From: Alphaproteobacteria bacterium
GTDB taxonomy: Bacteria > Pseudomonadota > Alphaproteobacteria > Caulobacterales > Parvularculaceae
Direction of reading: 5' to 3'
Assembly (NCBI GenBank): GCA_030426465.1
Contig: JAUHYK010000024.1
Coordinates: 1-52,821, forward strand
DNA length: 52,821 nt
In this document: piece after piece, positions 8,244 through 16,954 of the stretch
Position numbering within the stretch: the stretch's first letter is position 1
Layout: each line of letters opens with the position of its first letter
Notes under the pieces: model-generated
Database searches by the model: none
The model's input: the letters and a program-made list of their open reading frames with translations, nothing else
What the model was told of the DNA's origin: nothing
Program-made: the position numbers and the translations under genes

Positions 8244-9473
8244 ATGGACGTCAAACGCATTCTTCTCATCATCGGCGGCGGCATCGCCGCCTATAAAAGT
8301 CTCGAACTGATCCGCGAGCTTTCCCGCCGCGGGATCAAAACCCGCGCGATTCTGACCCGCGCCGGGGCCGAGTTCATTACGCCTTTATCTGTCGCCTCGC
8401 TGACCGGTGAAAAATGTTTCACCGATCTTTTCGACCTCACCGACGAGGCCGAGATGGGCCATATCGAATTGTCGCGTTCGGCGGACCTTGTGGTGGCGGC
8501 GCCGGCGACGGCGGATCTTATGGCCAAGGCCGCAAACGGGCTCGCCAATGATCTCGCCTCCACCGCGCTGCTCGCCACCGACAAGCCGGTGATGATGGCG
8601 CCGGCGATGAATGTCCGCATGTGGGAACATGCAGCGACACAACGCAATCTTGAAACACTGAAAAACGACGGCGCGATGATTGTCGGCCCGGACAAGGGCG
8701 ACATGGCCTGCGGCGAATATGGCTATGGCCGAATGGCCGAACCGGTTCAGATCGCCGACGAGATCGAAGCGCATTTCCTGAAAAATTCGCACGGACCTTT
8801 GAAAGGCCGGCGCATTCTCGTCACCGCGGGGCCGACGGTCGAGCCCATCGATCCGGTGCGCTTTATCGCCAACCGGTCGTCCGGCAAGCAGGGCTACGCG
8901 ATTGCCGAGGCGCTGCGCAATCAGGGCGCCGAGGTGATCCTTGTCACCGGGCCGACCCATGAAAAAATCCCGGCGGGCATTGAGGTCAAAAAAGTGCAGA
9001 GCGCACGGGAGATGATGGAGGCCGCGAACGCCGCCCTGCCGCTCGATTGCGCCGTGTGTTGCGCCGCTGTCGCCGACTACCGCCCGGAGATCGAGACCAC
9101 GCACAAGATCAAGAAAGAGCGCGGCGGCCTGACCAATATTCCGCTTACGGAAAATCCGGATATTCTGAAAACACTTTCGCAAATGAAAGAGGGCCGCCCA
9201 CGCCTTGTGGTGGGCTTCGCCGCTGAAACCGATGACGTCCTCGGCCATGCGGAGGCGAAACGCAATCGCAAGGGCTGCGACTGGATCGTCGCCAATGACG
9301 TCTCACCCGGCGAGCATTGCGCCATGGGCGGGGACCGCAACTCCATCATCCTCATCACCGACAAGGGCGACGAAGCTTGGCCGGAAATGTCGAAGGCGGA
9401 TGTTGCGCGCAAACTCGCCGACAACATCGCCGAGGCCCTGCGCGGCCCGACCCTCGTCAAAGCGGCTGAATAG
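8244..9473 (+). CDS. coaBC: bifunctional phosphopantothenoylcysteine decarboxylase/synthetase
   Basis: 409-residue two-domain enzyme making 4'-phosphopantetheine for coenzyme A: CoaB couples cysteine to 4'-phosphopantothenate and CoaC decarboxylates the product. The N-terminal FMN domain shows GGGIAAYKSLEL, MAPAMNVRMW and MACGEYGYGRM. The C-terminal synthetase shows VTAGPTVEPIDPVRFI, NRSSGKQGYAIAEAL and the KIKK substrate loop. The start is ATG 8244 (MDVKRIL); the frame is open further upstream, but that part overlaps the preceding gene. dut, often next to coaBC in other bacteria, is 36 kb away here. Confidence 0.96.
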   Translation: MDVKRILLIIGGGIAAYKSLELIRELSRRGIKTRAILTRAGAEFITPLSVASLTGEKCFTDLFDLTDEAEMGHIELSRSADLVVAAPATADLMAKAANGLANDLASTALLATDKPVMMAPAMNVRMWEHAATQRNLETLKNDGAMIVGPDKGDMACGEYGYGRMAEPVQIADEIEAHFLKNSHGPLKGRRILVTAGPTVEPIDPVRFIANRSSGKQGYAIAEALRNQGAEVILVTGPTHEKIPAGIEVKKVQSAREMMEAANAALPLDCAVCCAAVADYRPEIETTHKIKKERGGLTNIPLTENPDILKTLSQMKEGRPRLVVGFAAETDDVLGHAEAKRNRKGCDWIVANDVSPGEHCAMGGDRNSIILITDKGDEAWPEMSKADVARKLADNIAEALRGPTLVKAAE

Positions 9474-9490
9474 GCGGCTTTAACGGGGCG

Positions 9491-10102
9491 ATGGGGGAGG
9501 TTCTTGAGTTTCTGACAGCGATGATCGGCGCCCGTCCGGTGGAGGTCATCGCCTTCGTTCTGGGGCTCGCGAACATCACGCTGATCGTGCGCCGGTCAAT
9601 CTGGAACTATCCCTTCGGCATCGCCATGGTCACGCTTTATGCGTGGATTTTTTACGGCGCGAAGCTTTATTCCGACGTCATCCTCCAGATCTTCTTCTTT
9701 GTTGTGCAGTGCTATGGCTGGGCCCATTGGCTGACCCGGCGCGACGAGGAAGGTCTCGTCATTGTCGAGCGCATATCGAAAGGCGCCGCGCTCATCTCCG
9801 CCGCCGTCGCCATCGCCGGAACCGCACTTACGGGCTGGCTGATGAGCGCCTACACCGATGCGAGTTTTCCCTTCTGGGACGCCTCAATCCTCTGGCTCAG
9901 CGTGGTCGCGCAGGTCTTGCTGGCGCGGCGCATTCGTGAAAACTGGCTTGTCTGGATCGCGGTCGACATCATCGCCATCGGGCTTTATTGGACCAAGGGT
10001 CTTTACCCCACCGCGGTGCTTTACCTGATGTTTCTTGTGATTTCGGCGATCGGCTATGCGAATTGGCGCCGCGCCTATAGCCGCGGCGAGGCCGTGACGT
10101 GA
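9491..10102 (+). CDS. pnuC: nicotinamide riboside transporter PnuC
   Basis: 203-residue membrane protein with about seven hydrophobic segments and PnuC-type features: the early NITLIVRRSIWNYPFGI and the aromatic-rich FFVVQCYGWAHW. It carries nicotinamide riboside across the inner membrane by facilitated diffusion; trapping depends on phosphorylation inside. The stop overlaps the GTG start of the NadR-like gene (GTGA), so uptake and trapping are translationally coupled. Confidence 0.93.
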   Translation: MGEVLEFLTAMIGARPVEVIAFVLGLANITLIVRRSIWNYPFGIAMVTLYAWIFYGAKLYSDVILQIFFFVVQCYGWAHWLTRRDEEGLVIVERISKGAALISAAVAIAGTALTGWLMSAYTDASFPFWDASILWLSVVAQVLLARRIRENWLVWIAVDIIAIGLYWTKGLYPTAVLYLMFLVISAIGYANWRRAYSRGEAVT

Positions 10103-11097
10103 AGCCACGCGGATTCTTTCTCGGCAAATTCATGCCGCCCCATCGCGGGCACCTCTTTGTTTATGAGACGGCGCTTTCCATGGTCCATGAGCTGACGATC
10201 CTTGTCTGCTCGACGCCGTCGGAACCCATCCCAGGCGCGACGCGGCATTTATGGATGCACACGGCGGCGCCGAAAGCCCGCGTCCTGCACATGCACCGCG
10301 ACATCCCGCAGGCGCCCGAAGACCACCCCGATTTCTGGAATATCTGGCGCGCGGCTATCCGCGAGTTTCACACCGAACCCATCGATCTTGTCTTTGCGGG
10401 TGAGGACTACGGCGTGCGGCTCGCGGCCGAGCTTGACGCCGAGCCCGTCATCGTCGACCGCGAGCGCACGAACATCAGCGCCACCGCCATTCGAAAGGAC
10501 CCGGCCGCGCACTGGTCCGACATCGCAGCGCCGGCGCGTCCCTATTTCCAGAAGCGCCTGACGCTGTTGGGCCCGGAAAGCGTTGGCAAAACAATTCTGG
10601 GCGAGCGCCTCGCCAAGCGGTTCGACACGCGGCTCGTGCGTGAATATGGCCGCACTTATGATGAGAAATACATGCAGCCGCGCTATAAACACGGCAAGGG
10701 CTGGCGCGAGAGCGACCTGATCAACATCGCCGAGACTCACGCCGCTATGCGCGCCGCGCTTTCGCCGCTCGCCGGTCCGTTGCTGATCGAAGACACTGAC
10801 GCCCTGATGACGGCGGTGTGGGCGGAATATCTGTTGAACGCGCCGTCGGTAAAGATTGAAGCCATGGCGCGCTCATCGCTTGCGGATCATTATCTTTTGA
10901 TGACGCCGGAAACACCGTGGACGGATGATGGCGTCAGGTATGCCGGCAAACAGGAAGAGCGCGAGTGGTTTTTCAACGCCGCCAAAAAACGCCTCGATGC
11001 GTGGAAGGCGCCCTACACCATCATCTCCGGCGCCGACTGGGACGACCGGGAACGCCAGGCGGTGAAGGTGGCTGAGGGGATGGTCAACCAATTTTGA
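10099..11097 (+). CDS. NadR-like bifunctional NMN adenylyltransferase/ribosylnicotinamide kinase
   Basis: 332 residues, GTG start overlapping pnuC. The N-terminal nucleotidyltransferase has FLGKFMPPHRGH with the HxGH motif (HRGH), and GEDYG/ISATAIR segments. The C-terminal kinase has a Walker A, LLGPESVGKT (about residue 155). It converts nicotinamide riboside to NMN and then NAD. Unlike enterobacterial NadR, there is no N-terminal helix-turn-helix, so it is an enzyme only. Function is inferred from both domains and the overlap with pnuC. Confidence 0.92.
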   Translation: MKPRGFFLGKFMPPHRGHLFVYETALSMVHELTILVCSTPSEPIPGATRHLWMHTAAPKARVLHMHRDIPQAPEDHPDFWNIWRAAIREFHTEPIDLVFAGEDYGVRLAAELDAEPVIVDRERTNISATAIRKDPAAHWSDIAAPARPYFQKRLTLLGPESVGKTILGERLAKRFDTRLVREYGRTYDEKYMQPRYKHGKGWRESDLINIAETHAAMRAALSPLAGPLLIEDTDALMTAVWAEYLLNAPSVKIEAMARSSLADHYLLMTPETPWTDDGVRYAGKQEEREWFFNAAKKRLDAWKAPYTIISGADWDDRERQAVKVAEGMVNQF

Positions 11098-11486
11098 TGC
11101 GGACTACCTCTTCCCCCGTTTACGGGGGAAGCACCCGCGAACCGGGGGAGGAGAAACTCAACCTTCCACTCCCCACCCCAATAACGTGAAAAACACGCCG
11201 AATAAGCGAAAAAAGCCGGTTTTTTGAGGTTTGGTGCGTAGTTATCCACCACCTCGCCGAAGGGCTTATAGTGCCCATTCGCGGGTGTTTGGCGTCCCTG
11301 TGGCTTTGCCGGTCGGACCAGCGCTCAGGTCAAAGAAGCGGCATCCCCGAAAAAAAATCCGGGAGGCCGCGGCGGCGCCATGCGCCGGAGAAAAGGCTGG
11401 AAAATCGTTATGAGCAGGAAATTCCAAATGGCGCCAGACTCGCCTGCAGCCTAGGAAATCCGCGGAGCAAAACTGGCGGGCGCGGC
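11098..11486. other. 389-bp intergenic region between convergent nadR-like and rluA-family genes
   Basis: Contents: a perfect palindrome (11110-11131), an A6-GCCGG-T6 element (11209-11225) that could serve as a weak bidirectional terminator, a DnaA-box-like TTATCCACC (11242-11250) and a segment at about 11266-11415 with several possible stems. These include GGCGC-CAT-GCGCC and GACC...GGTC nested in CTTTG...CAAAG. Small ORFs cross it, but none has a ribosome site or family features that I can support. Confidence 0.5.
11110..11131. repeat. perfect 10-bp inverted repeat, likely dispersed palindrome or terminator
   Basis: CTTCCCCCGT (11110-11119) and ACGGGGGAAG (11122-11131) are exact reverse complements separated by TT. 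It lies 12 bp after the nadR-like stop. No T-run follows directly, so it looks more like a dispersed palindromic element than a textbook terminator; similar CCCCGTTTACGGGG units are common in alphaproteobacterial spacers. Confidence 0.6.
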
Positions 11487-12176
11487 TCAGACGTCGCCGC
11501 CGAGCCTTCGCACCATATCCGCCATCCCCTCCGGCGGCGGGGCTTCGACGACGACCGGGTCCTTGTTTTTGGAAATGGGAATCACAAGCCGCCGGGCATG
11601 GAGCATCATCGGCTGCGCCCGATCCTCCTTGGAAAGCTCCCCATACTGAGGATCGCCAAGAATGGGCGCGCCGAGACTTTCCAGATGAACGCGGATCTGG
11701 TGCGTGCGCCCGGTTTTTGGTTTCGCCTCGATAAAAGCGAGCCCGTCTTTTTGCGCCAGCGTACGATAGGTGGTGACGGCGCGCTGGCCATCATCAGCGA
11801 TGACAACGCGCCAGCCGGAACCACGCGATTGTTTTTTGAGAGGCGCATCGATGGTCCCCGACAGCTTTTCCGGAACGCCTTTTGTGACAGCCCAGTAGGT
11901 CTTTTCGACCCGGCCGTCGGAGAAGAGTTTTCCGAGCTTTCTCAAGGCCTTAGGGTGGCGCCCCAGGGCCAGGCACCCCGATGTGTCGCGGTCGAGCCGG
12001 TGCGCCAGCGCCGGGAGGCGCGGCAAGCCGAAGCGCAGCGCATCGAAATAATTTTCAAGATTGTCGCCGCCAGCAGGCCCCGCGTGAACGGGCAGCCCCG
12101 CCGGTTTGTCGATCACCAGCATCAAACCGTCACGATAAAGCAGGCGGTCGAGGAGAAAATCCGGCGGATAGGACAT
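11487..12176 (-). CDS. RluA-family RNA pseudouridine synthase
   Basis: 229 residues. The catalytic motif HRLDRDTSG (residues 59-67, catalytic Asp62) and the KTGRTHQIRVHL motif define the RluA/RluC family. There is no S4 RNA-binding domain at the N-terminus, so it resembles the short RluA form. The target (23S rRNA or tRNA) cannot be assigned. The ATG directly abuts the rppH stop, indicating an operon with rppH. Confidence 0.92.
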   Translation of the reverse strand: MSYPPDFLLDRLLYRDGLMLVIDKPAGLPVHAGPAGGDNLENYFDALRFGLPRLPALAHRLDRDTSGCLALGRHPKALRKLGKLFSDGRVEKTYWAVTKGVPEKLSGTIDAPLKKQSRGSGWRVVIADDGQRAVTTYRTLAQKDGLAFIEAKPKTGRTHQIRVHLESLGAPILGDPQYGELSKEDRAQPMMLHARRLVIPISKNKDPVVVEAPPPEGMADMVRRLGGDV

Positions 12177-12686
12177 TCAGTTTTGCGCGCGCAGAAAGTC
12201 GCGCAACGGCCGGAAGCCCTCAACGATATCGTCATAGACATGACGCTTGAACGGCACGATCAGCGACGGCGCCTCTTCCAGCTCGCCCCAGCGCCAGTCA
12301 TCGAACTCCTGATGATCGTCCGCCTCAAGATCGATTTCGCTATCCTCGCCGGTGAAAATCATGGCCGCCCATTTCTGGCGCTGACCTTTCCAGTTTTTCT
12401 TTTTGTAGTCGGCGGGAAATTCATAAGCGAGCCAGCCCGGCGTCACACACAACAGCGTCGCGGAGGAAACGCCGGTTTCCTCTTTCAATTCGCGAAAGGC
12501 GGCGGCGGCGATGTCTTCTTCCGGGTCGACGCCGCCCTGAGGCATCTGCCAGCGATAGAGGTCCGGCTTTTCGCCAAGGCCGGAAAAATCACCGACACGG
12601 CGGCCATACCAGACCTGACCCTGCGCATTGAACAGGGCGACGCCCACATTGGGGCGGAAGCGTTTCAGGAGGTCTTTCTGGCTCAT
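12177..12686 (-). CDS. rppH: RNA pyrophosphohydrolase (Nudix)
   Basis: 169-residue Nudix enzyme that trims 5' di- or triphosphates from mRNA, opening the way for RNase E. The Nudix box is complete (residues 51-73: GGVDPEED...REL..EETGV). The N-terminal RPNVGVALF and W-x-MPQGG are RppH-specific. It lies in the usual alphaproteobacterial place after the polysaccharide-deacetylase-like gene. Confidence 0.95.
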   Translation of the reverse strand: MSQKDLLKRFRPNVGVALFNAQGQVWYGRRVGDFSGLGEKPDLYRWQMPQGGVDPEEDIAAAAFRELKEETGVSSATLLCVTPGWLAYEFPADYKKKNWKGQRQKWAAMIFTGEDSEIDLEADDHQEFDDWRWGELEEAPSLIVPFKRHVYDDIVEGFRPLRDFLRAQN

Positions 12687-12719
12687 GGGGACTCTGGTGG
12701 CGGCGCGTCGACCAAGCCC

Positions 12720-13979
12720 TTACCGGGTTGCGGCGCTGGTCCGCAAGAGCGCCGAGGCCGGCGCCTGGGCAATGCCTTTTTGTTCGAGCCCGCGCGCCCA
12801 GACAGCGATCTCGTCGATTGTGGCGGCATAGGCGTAGGTCTTGCCGAGGGCGAAGCCGTCGCGTTCAGCGGCTTTTTCCAGCGCCGCCAGCTCTCGCTTC
12901 ACATCGCGCAGATCGGCGTCATCCACCGCGGCGGGGATCATCCGGGTGACGGTGGCGATGGGCAGCCCGCCGGCGCTGCGCGACGCAGCGCCGGTATCGT
13001 CGATATAGCCGACGCCGGAATTTTTCAGCCGGTCGAGCACGGGAGCGAGCGCCTCAGCGTCGGCGGAGAATTTCGCGCCCATATAATTCGTGGCGGCGAA
13101 ATAGCCGCCAAAACGCGCCATCAGCCAGTCAAGGCGCTGAAGATTTTCCTCCGGTGCGCGGGAGGTGAGAAGCCCCGCCGCGCCCAGCGCCTGCGCATTG
13201 ACGCCATAGCCCTCCATGGGAAGTTCAATGAGGACTTCATGGCCGGCGTCACGGGCTTTCTTGGTCCAGAAGTCGAGATTTTTGGCGTAGGGTGCAAAAG
13301 ACAGAGAAATCTCCGGCGGGAGATCATCAATCGCGCGCTCTGTCACTGTCGCGTTGAGGCCGAGCCCGCCGACAATCACGGCAACGCGCGGTTTTGAACG
13401 CGAACCTTCATAGGGGCGGGCGTAATAGCTGACCGGCCGGCGTCCGTCGGCGGCGACGCGCGGGGTTTTACCGAGCGCCGTAACGCGCAGCATGGCGCTG
13501 TCCGGATCGGGAATGGAATGAATAGGCGCCCCAAGGGAAGCCGCAGTAACCGGCGTCGCCTTTTTCGCGCCGGGGATGGTGATGATGACATCATCGGCGC
13601 TGTACGCCACATCATCCTCATCACCATATGGATCGTCTTCATCATACAAAAGATCATCTTCATCTTCCGTACGAAGATCATCGCCGCCGGGATAGATGAG
13701 CACCAGACCGTCTTCGGCGTCTTCACCGGGGGCTGTTTGTGCGAGTTTTATTTCGCCCGCAGGCGGCTGCCGCAGAACCGGAGCCTCGATGCGCTCTTCC
13801 GATCCGGGCGCTGGCGGCGCATTGCGCGCAAAAATTTCGATACGATCCACGGGAAGCGCGATACGGCCCGGACCTTCACCAGTGCGCGCGGAATAGACCA
13901 TGACGCCGGCGGCGCCCGCAAACAGCATGAATGAGCCAAGCCAGGCCCATGTCAGGCGGCTCAAAACCGGTGTTTTCAT
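12720..13979 (-). CDS. divergent polysaccharide deacetylase family protein (YibQ/DUF610-like)
   Basis: About 419 residues from MKTPVLS (ATG 13979); a second ATG at 13997 would add six. One N-terminal membrane anchor (about residues 10-28) is followed by a long linker, then the divergent deacetylase domain (from KPRVAVIVGGLGLN to the C-terminus). The domain carries ISLSFAPYAKN, EVLIELPMEGYG and GYIDDTGA. The linker contains a striking acidic patch of Asp, Glu and Tyr (roughly residues 105-127). The neighbours ctpA and envC match the conserved envelope cluster of this family. Substrate is unknown. Confidence 0.85.
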   Translation of the reverse strand: MKTPVLSRLTWAWLGSFMLFAGAAGVMVYSARTGEGPGRIALPVDRIEIFARNAPPAPGSEERIEAPVLRQPPAGEIKLAQTAPGEDAEDGLVLIYPGGDDLRTEDEDDLLYDEDDPYGDEDDVAYSADDVIITIPGAKKATPVTAASLGAPIHSIPDPDSAMLRVTALGKTPRVAADGRRPVSYYARPYEGSRSKPRVAVIVGGLGLNATVTERAIDDLPPEISLSFAPYAKNLDFWTKKARDAGHEVLIELPMEGYGVNAQALGAAGLLTSRAPEENLQRLDWLMARFGGYFAATNYMGAKFSADAEALAPVLDRLKNSGVGYIDDTGAASRSAGGLPIATVTRMIPAAVDDADLRDVKRELAALEKAAERDGFALGKTYAYAATIDEIAVWARGLEQKGIAQAPASALLRTSAATR

Positions 13980-14118
13980 ACGTCTGCGGCGAGGCATAAA
14001 TCTTCAGGCGACCTTCGACACGCGCTATCGGCGCCGCGCCCGGCATGGGGCGGCGTCCTGCACCCCCACCCTAGGGAAAATAGGGTTAACCAAACGAAAA
14101 CGGGCCCCATAATCCGCA

Positions 14119-14160
14119 CGGGATCAGAAAAAGTGGAAGCCGGTTTTTCGCCCGATCCCG
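14119..14160. repeat. dispersed-type imperfect palindrome
   Basis: Outer arms CGGGATC (14119-14125) and GATCCCG (14154-14160) enclose inner GAAAAA/TTTTTC complementarity around GTGGAAGCCGG. The core AAAGTGGAA...CCGGTTTTTCG resembles an interspersed palindromic repeat familiar from alphaproteobacterial spacers. It sits between the deacetylase-like gene and ctpA. Confidence 0.5.
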
Positions 14161-14173
14161 CGCCCAGAATACA

Positions 14174-14199
14174 AATGGGCGGCGCAAGCGCCGCCCATT
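14174..14199 (-). terminator. hairpin after ctpA
   Basis: Perfect 12-bp arms, AATGGGCGGCGC (14174-14185) and GCGCCGCCCATT (14188-14199), separated by AA, 32 bp beyond the ctpA stop. On the minus strand it is followed by TTTGTATTCT, a weak U-tract, so intrinsic termination of the envC-ctpA transcript is plausible. Confidence 0.65.
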
Positions 14200-14231
14200 G
14201 GCCCGTTTATTCTGCAAAATCGCAGTTCCGT

Positions 14232-15737
14232 TTAATGCGCCGAGGCATGTTCCTCGGTGCGCGCCTCACCCGCATCAGCGAGGGCCTGATTATAGGCCGT
14301 GGCGTCAGCAAGAATTTCGAGCGCACGGTTGAGCTGGCAGTCGACCGGGGTCTCACCGTCTTCCTCGAAGGAGCACAGGAACGGCTCGACTTTCGGCTTG
14401 CCGTCCTCGCCCTCAGCGGCCGCAACCTCATCGGTTTCGGCTTCTTCTTCCGTATCCTCATCAGCGACGTCGAGCGCGTTTGGCAGATCCTTTTCGCCGG
14501 GGCGCTCAATCAGCTCGTCCTGACCCGGATAGATCACCGGCATCGCGATGTCTGGCTCAATGCCCATAGCCTGAATGGAACGGCCGGACGGCGTGTAATA
14601 ACGCTGGGTGGTGAGGCGCAAGGCGCCCTGAAGCCCGTTCTGAAGCGGGATCACGGTCTGCACCGAGCCCTTGCCGAAGGATTTGGTGCCGAGGAGCAGA
14701 GCGCGATTGCGGTCCTGCAGGGCGCCGGCGACGATCTCAGACGCTGACGCCGAGCCGCCATTGATCAGAACAACAACCGGCTTGCCATTCAGCCGGTCGC
14801 CGGGCGTGCCCATTTCGCGCATGGTGTCGCGTGGACGGCGCCCGCGGGTGGAGACGATCTCACCACCGCTGAGGAACGTGTCGGAAACCGCCACCGCCTG
14901 ATCCAGAAGCCCGCCCGGATTGGAGCGGAGATCCAGAACGAGGCCTTTGGGGCCGCCGGGAATGTCTTTTTCAAAGCTCTTGATCGCCTTCATCAGGCCA
15001 TCGCGGGTCTGTTCGCTGAAATTGGTGATCCGCACATAACCGAACTGGTCGTTCTCGACGCGTGAAATCACCGAAGGAACATTCACAATGTCGCGCACCA
15101 GCGTCAGATCGAACGGCTCCTTTTCACGGTCGCGCACGACGCCAATATCGATCTTGGTGCCCTTCTCGCCCTTGAGCTTGGAAATCGCTTCATCAAGAGA
15201 CATGCCGAACACATCTTCGCCGTCGATTTCGACGATCAAGTCATCGGTCTTCATGCCGGCGCGGGCCGCAGGCGTGTCGTCAATCGGGCTGACGACTTTC
15301 ACATAGCCCTTATCGGGGCCTTCATTGTCCATCTGCACGGTGATGCCAAGACCGGCAAACGAACCGCGCGTTTGTTCCTGCATGGTCTGGTAATCTTCCG
15401 CTGTCAGATAGCTCGAATGCGGATCGAGCGTATCGAGCATGCCGTCGATGGCGCCCTTGATGAGATCGGCGTCTTCCGGGTCGGCGACGTAATTCTCATG
15501 CACCTGCTCGAAGACCTCACCGAAGAGGTCGAGCTGGCGGAATGTGTCAGCCGAGATCGACGGTCGCGCAAAGACAGCGCTGGACAGAACGCCAAAGACC
15601 AGCGCGCCGCCGCACGCAGCCGCGATCAGGGCGCCGCTGGAATAGCGCTTGCCGCGCGAGTGAACAGTCGAAGAGCGAAGAGCGTTTTTAGGGCTTTTGA
15701 CCATTGATAATCTACACCTTGCTTGGGCCTCCATCAT
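14232..15737 (-). CDS. ctpA: C-terminal processing peptidase (S41 family)
   Basis: 501 residues if it begins at ATG 15737, which overlaps the envC stop as ATGA; ATG 15704 (MVKSPKNA) is an alternative. One N-terminal membrane/signal segment (about residues 34-56) is followed by a PDZ domain (about 125-215) and the S41 protease domain. The catalytic Ser is in GGSASASE (about Ser331) and the Lys in SFGKGSVQT (about Lys356). It probably cleaves C-termini of envelope proteins in the periplasm. The C-terminal about 70 residues are acidic and look disordered. It belongs to the conserved envC-ctpA pair. Confidence 0.95.
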   Translation of the reverse strand: MMEAQARCRLSMVKSPKNALRSSTVHSRGKRYSSGALIAAACGGALVFGVLSSAVFARPSISADTFRQLDLFGEVFEQVHENYVADPEDADLIKGAIDGMLDTLDPHSSYLTAEDYQTMQEQTRGSFAGLGITVQMDNEGPDKGYVKVVSPIDDTPAARAGMKTDDLIVEIDGEDVFGMSLDEAISKLKGEKGTKIDIGVVRDREKEPFDLTLVRDIVNVPSVISRVENDQFGYVRITNFSEQTRDGLMKAIKSFEKDIPGGPKGLVLDLRSNPGGLLDQAVAVSDTFLSGGEIVSTRGRRPRDTMREMGTPGDRLNGKPVVVLINGGSASASEIVAGALQDRNRALLLGTKSFGKGSVQTVIPLQNGLQGALRLTTQRYYTPSGRSIQAMGIEPDIAMPVIYPGQDELIERPGEKDLPNALDVADEDTEEEAETDEVAAAEGEDGKPKVEPFLCSFEEDGETPVDCQLNRALEILADATAYNQALADAGEARTEEHASAH

Positions 15738-15744
15738 TGGAGGC
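15727..15744 (-). promoter_or_regulatory. hairpin at envC-ctpA junction
   Basis: GCCTCCA (15727-15733) and TGGAGGC (15738-15744) form a perfect 7-bp stem. The 4-base loop (15734-15737) contains the envC stop and first ctpA ATG. It could modulate coupling between the two genes; no T-run follows, so it is not a terminator. Confidence 0.45.
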
Positions 15745-16954
15745 TTTCCATAGTCTTACGGGAGAGCCACAACGCCGGGTTAACAGGCTCTCCATTTTTG
15801 CGGATCTCGAAATCCAGCGCGCCCCCGCCGGACATTTCCGCCACCGGTTCTCCGGCCGTGATGCGTTGGTTCTCCTCAACCAGGAAACGCCCAACACCCA
15901 TAAACAATATATGGTAGCCATCGCCAACGTCCAGCAGGATGAGATTGCCAACTTCGGGCCAGCTTTGAGCAAATTTGACCCTTCCCTCGAACGGAGAGGT
16001 CACAATGGCTTGATCGCGCACAGAAAATCGCAAACCCTCGAAGATCCCGCCTTCCGGACGGGACTTGCCGTAATCTCCTGTTAACCTTCCTGCGACGGGC
16101 GCGCGCAGGGCGCCGCGAGCCTCTCCAAAGGCCTTGGCGGTTATCACAGGCTCCGGGGCGGTGCGCTTGATGCTCGGCAGGTTGGGGGGTGAGGTCGGCT
16201 CAGGCAGGACCTCTTTGGGCGCGGGCGGCTTGAGCCGCGGCGTGATCAAATGGGCGAGCCGGGACAGGCGGTCGATAAGCTCTCGCAGGGTTGAGGCTTG
16301 CGCTGCAATCCGCGCCGTCTCGCGCTGGGCGGAGGCGGCGAGCGCCTCGGCCACATTGTGCTCCTGCTCTTTCTTGGTGAGAAGCTCGGCCAAAACATCG
16401 CGGCGGGCGGCGAGGGCGCCGCTTTCCCTGGCGAAGCTTTCGCGATCCCTGTCCAGCTCCCTGGCGAGCCCGGCGAGACGTTCAATAGCGCCGCGAAGAC
16501 GGGCCGCACGGGCTTCGACCTCCGGCGCGGCGTCGGACAGGAGCATCGCTGCGCGCGCGGCCTTGTTGGCGTCTTCCGGATTGACGAGGAGCGCGGGCGG
16601 GCGCGACATTTCAAGCGACTGCAGCGCGGCGAGCACATCGGAAAGATTCTCGCTTTCCTTTTTCAGCGCCGCCTCGGCTTCGACCTTTTCCGCTTCGAGT
16701 TCGTCGATCGAGTCTTCAAGCCCGGCGACCTTGCGTTCCGATTCCTGGATCGAATTCGCCGTCTCGATCAGGCTGTTGCGCAGCGCCGACACCTCGCGCT
16801 GCTTGGCGGCGGCTTCGTTTTTCAGGCGCTTTTCTTCTTCAGCGCGTTCCTTGAGCTGTTGCTCCACCGCTTTCAGCTCTTCGGAGTCGACCTGCGCGCG
16901 CGCATCAAGCGGCGCAACAAAAGCAAGCGCGAAAAGGAAAAGCCGCAGCGTCAT
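15734..16954 (-). CDS. EnvC-like murein hydrolase activator (degenerate M23 domain)
   Basis: 406 residues. A signal peptide ends near PLDARA. Residues about 23-110 and 140-235 form long coiled coils rich in Glu, Lys and Ala, followed by a Pro-rich linker and a LytM/M23 domain. The zinc ligands of active M23 peptidases are lost: GLRFSVRD stands where the first His motif should be, and LDFEIRKNG replaces the LHFEIR His. This fits EnvC-type activators of amidases rather than a working peptidase. rlmH overlaps its start by 4 bp. Confidence 0.9.
   Translation of the reverse strand: MTLRLFLFALAFVAPLDARAQVDSEELKAVEQQLKERAEEEKRLKNEAAAKQREVSALRNSLIETANSIQESERKVAGLEDSIDELEAEKVEAEAALKKESENLSDVLAALQSLEMSRPPALLVNPEDANKAARAAMLLSDAAPEVEARAARLRGAIERLAGLARELDRDRESFARESGALAARRDVLAELLTKKEQEHNVAEALAASAQRETARIAAQASTLRELIDRLSRLAHLITPRLKPPAPKEVLPEPTSPPNLPSIKRTAPEPVITAKAFGEARGALRAPVAGRLTGDYGKSRPEGGIFEGLRFSVRDQAIVTSPFEGRVKFAQSWPEVGNLILLDVGDGYHILFMGVGRFLVEENQRITAGEPVAEMSGGGALDFEIRKNGEPVNPALWLSRKTMESLQ

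Noticed and set aside
11242-11250. DnaA-box-like TTATCCACC as a replication origin
   Set aside because: A single copy, no cluster, no dnaA/parA or AT-rich unwinding element next to it.
11271-13397. 708-codon plus-strand open frame
   Set aside because: It lies antisense to the rluA-family, rppH and deacetylase-like genes and its translation is Arg/Gly-rich with no family pattern; typical GC-rich shadow.
15734-16954. Active M23 peptidase
   Set aside because: Zinc-binding His residues are replaced, so an activator (EnvC-like) role fits better.
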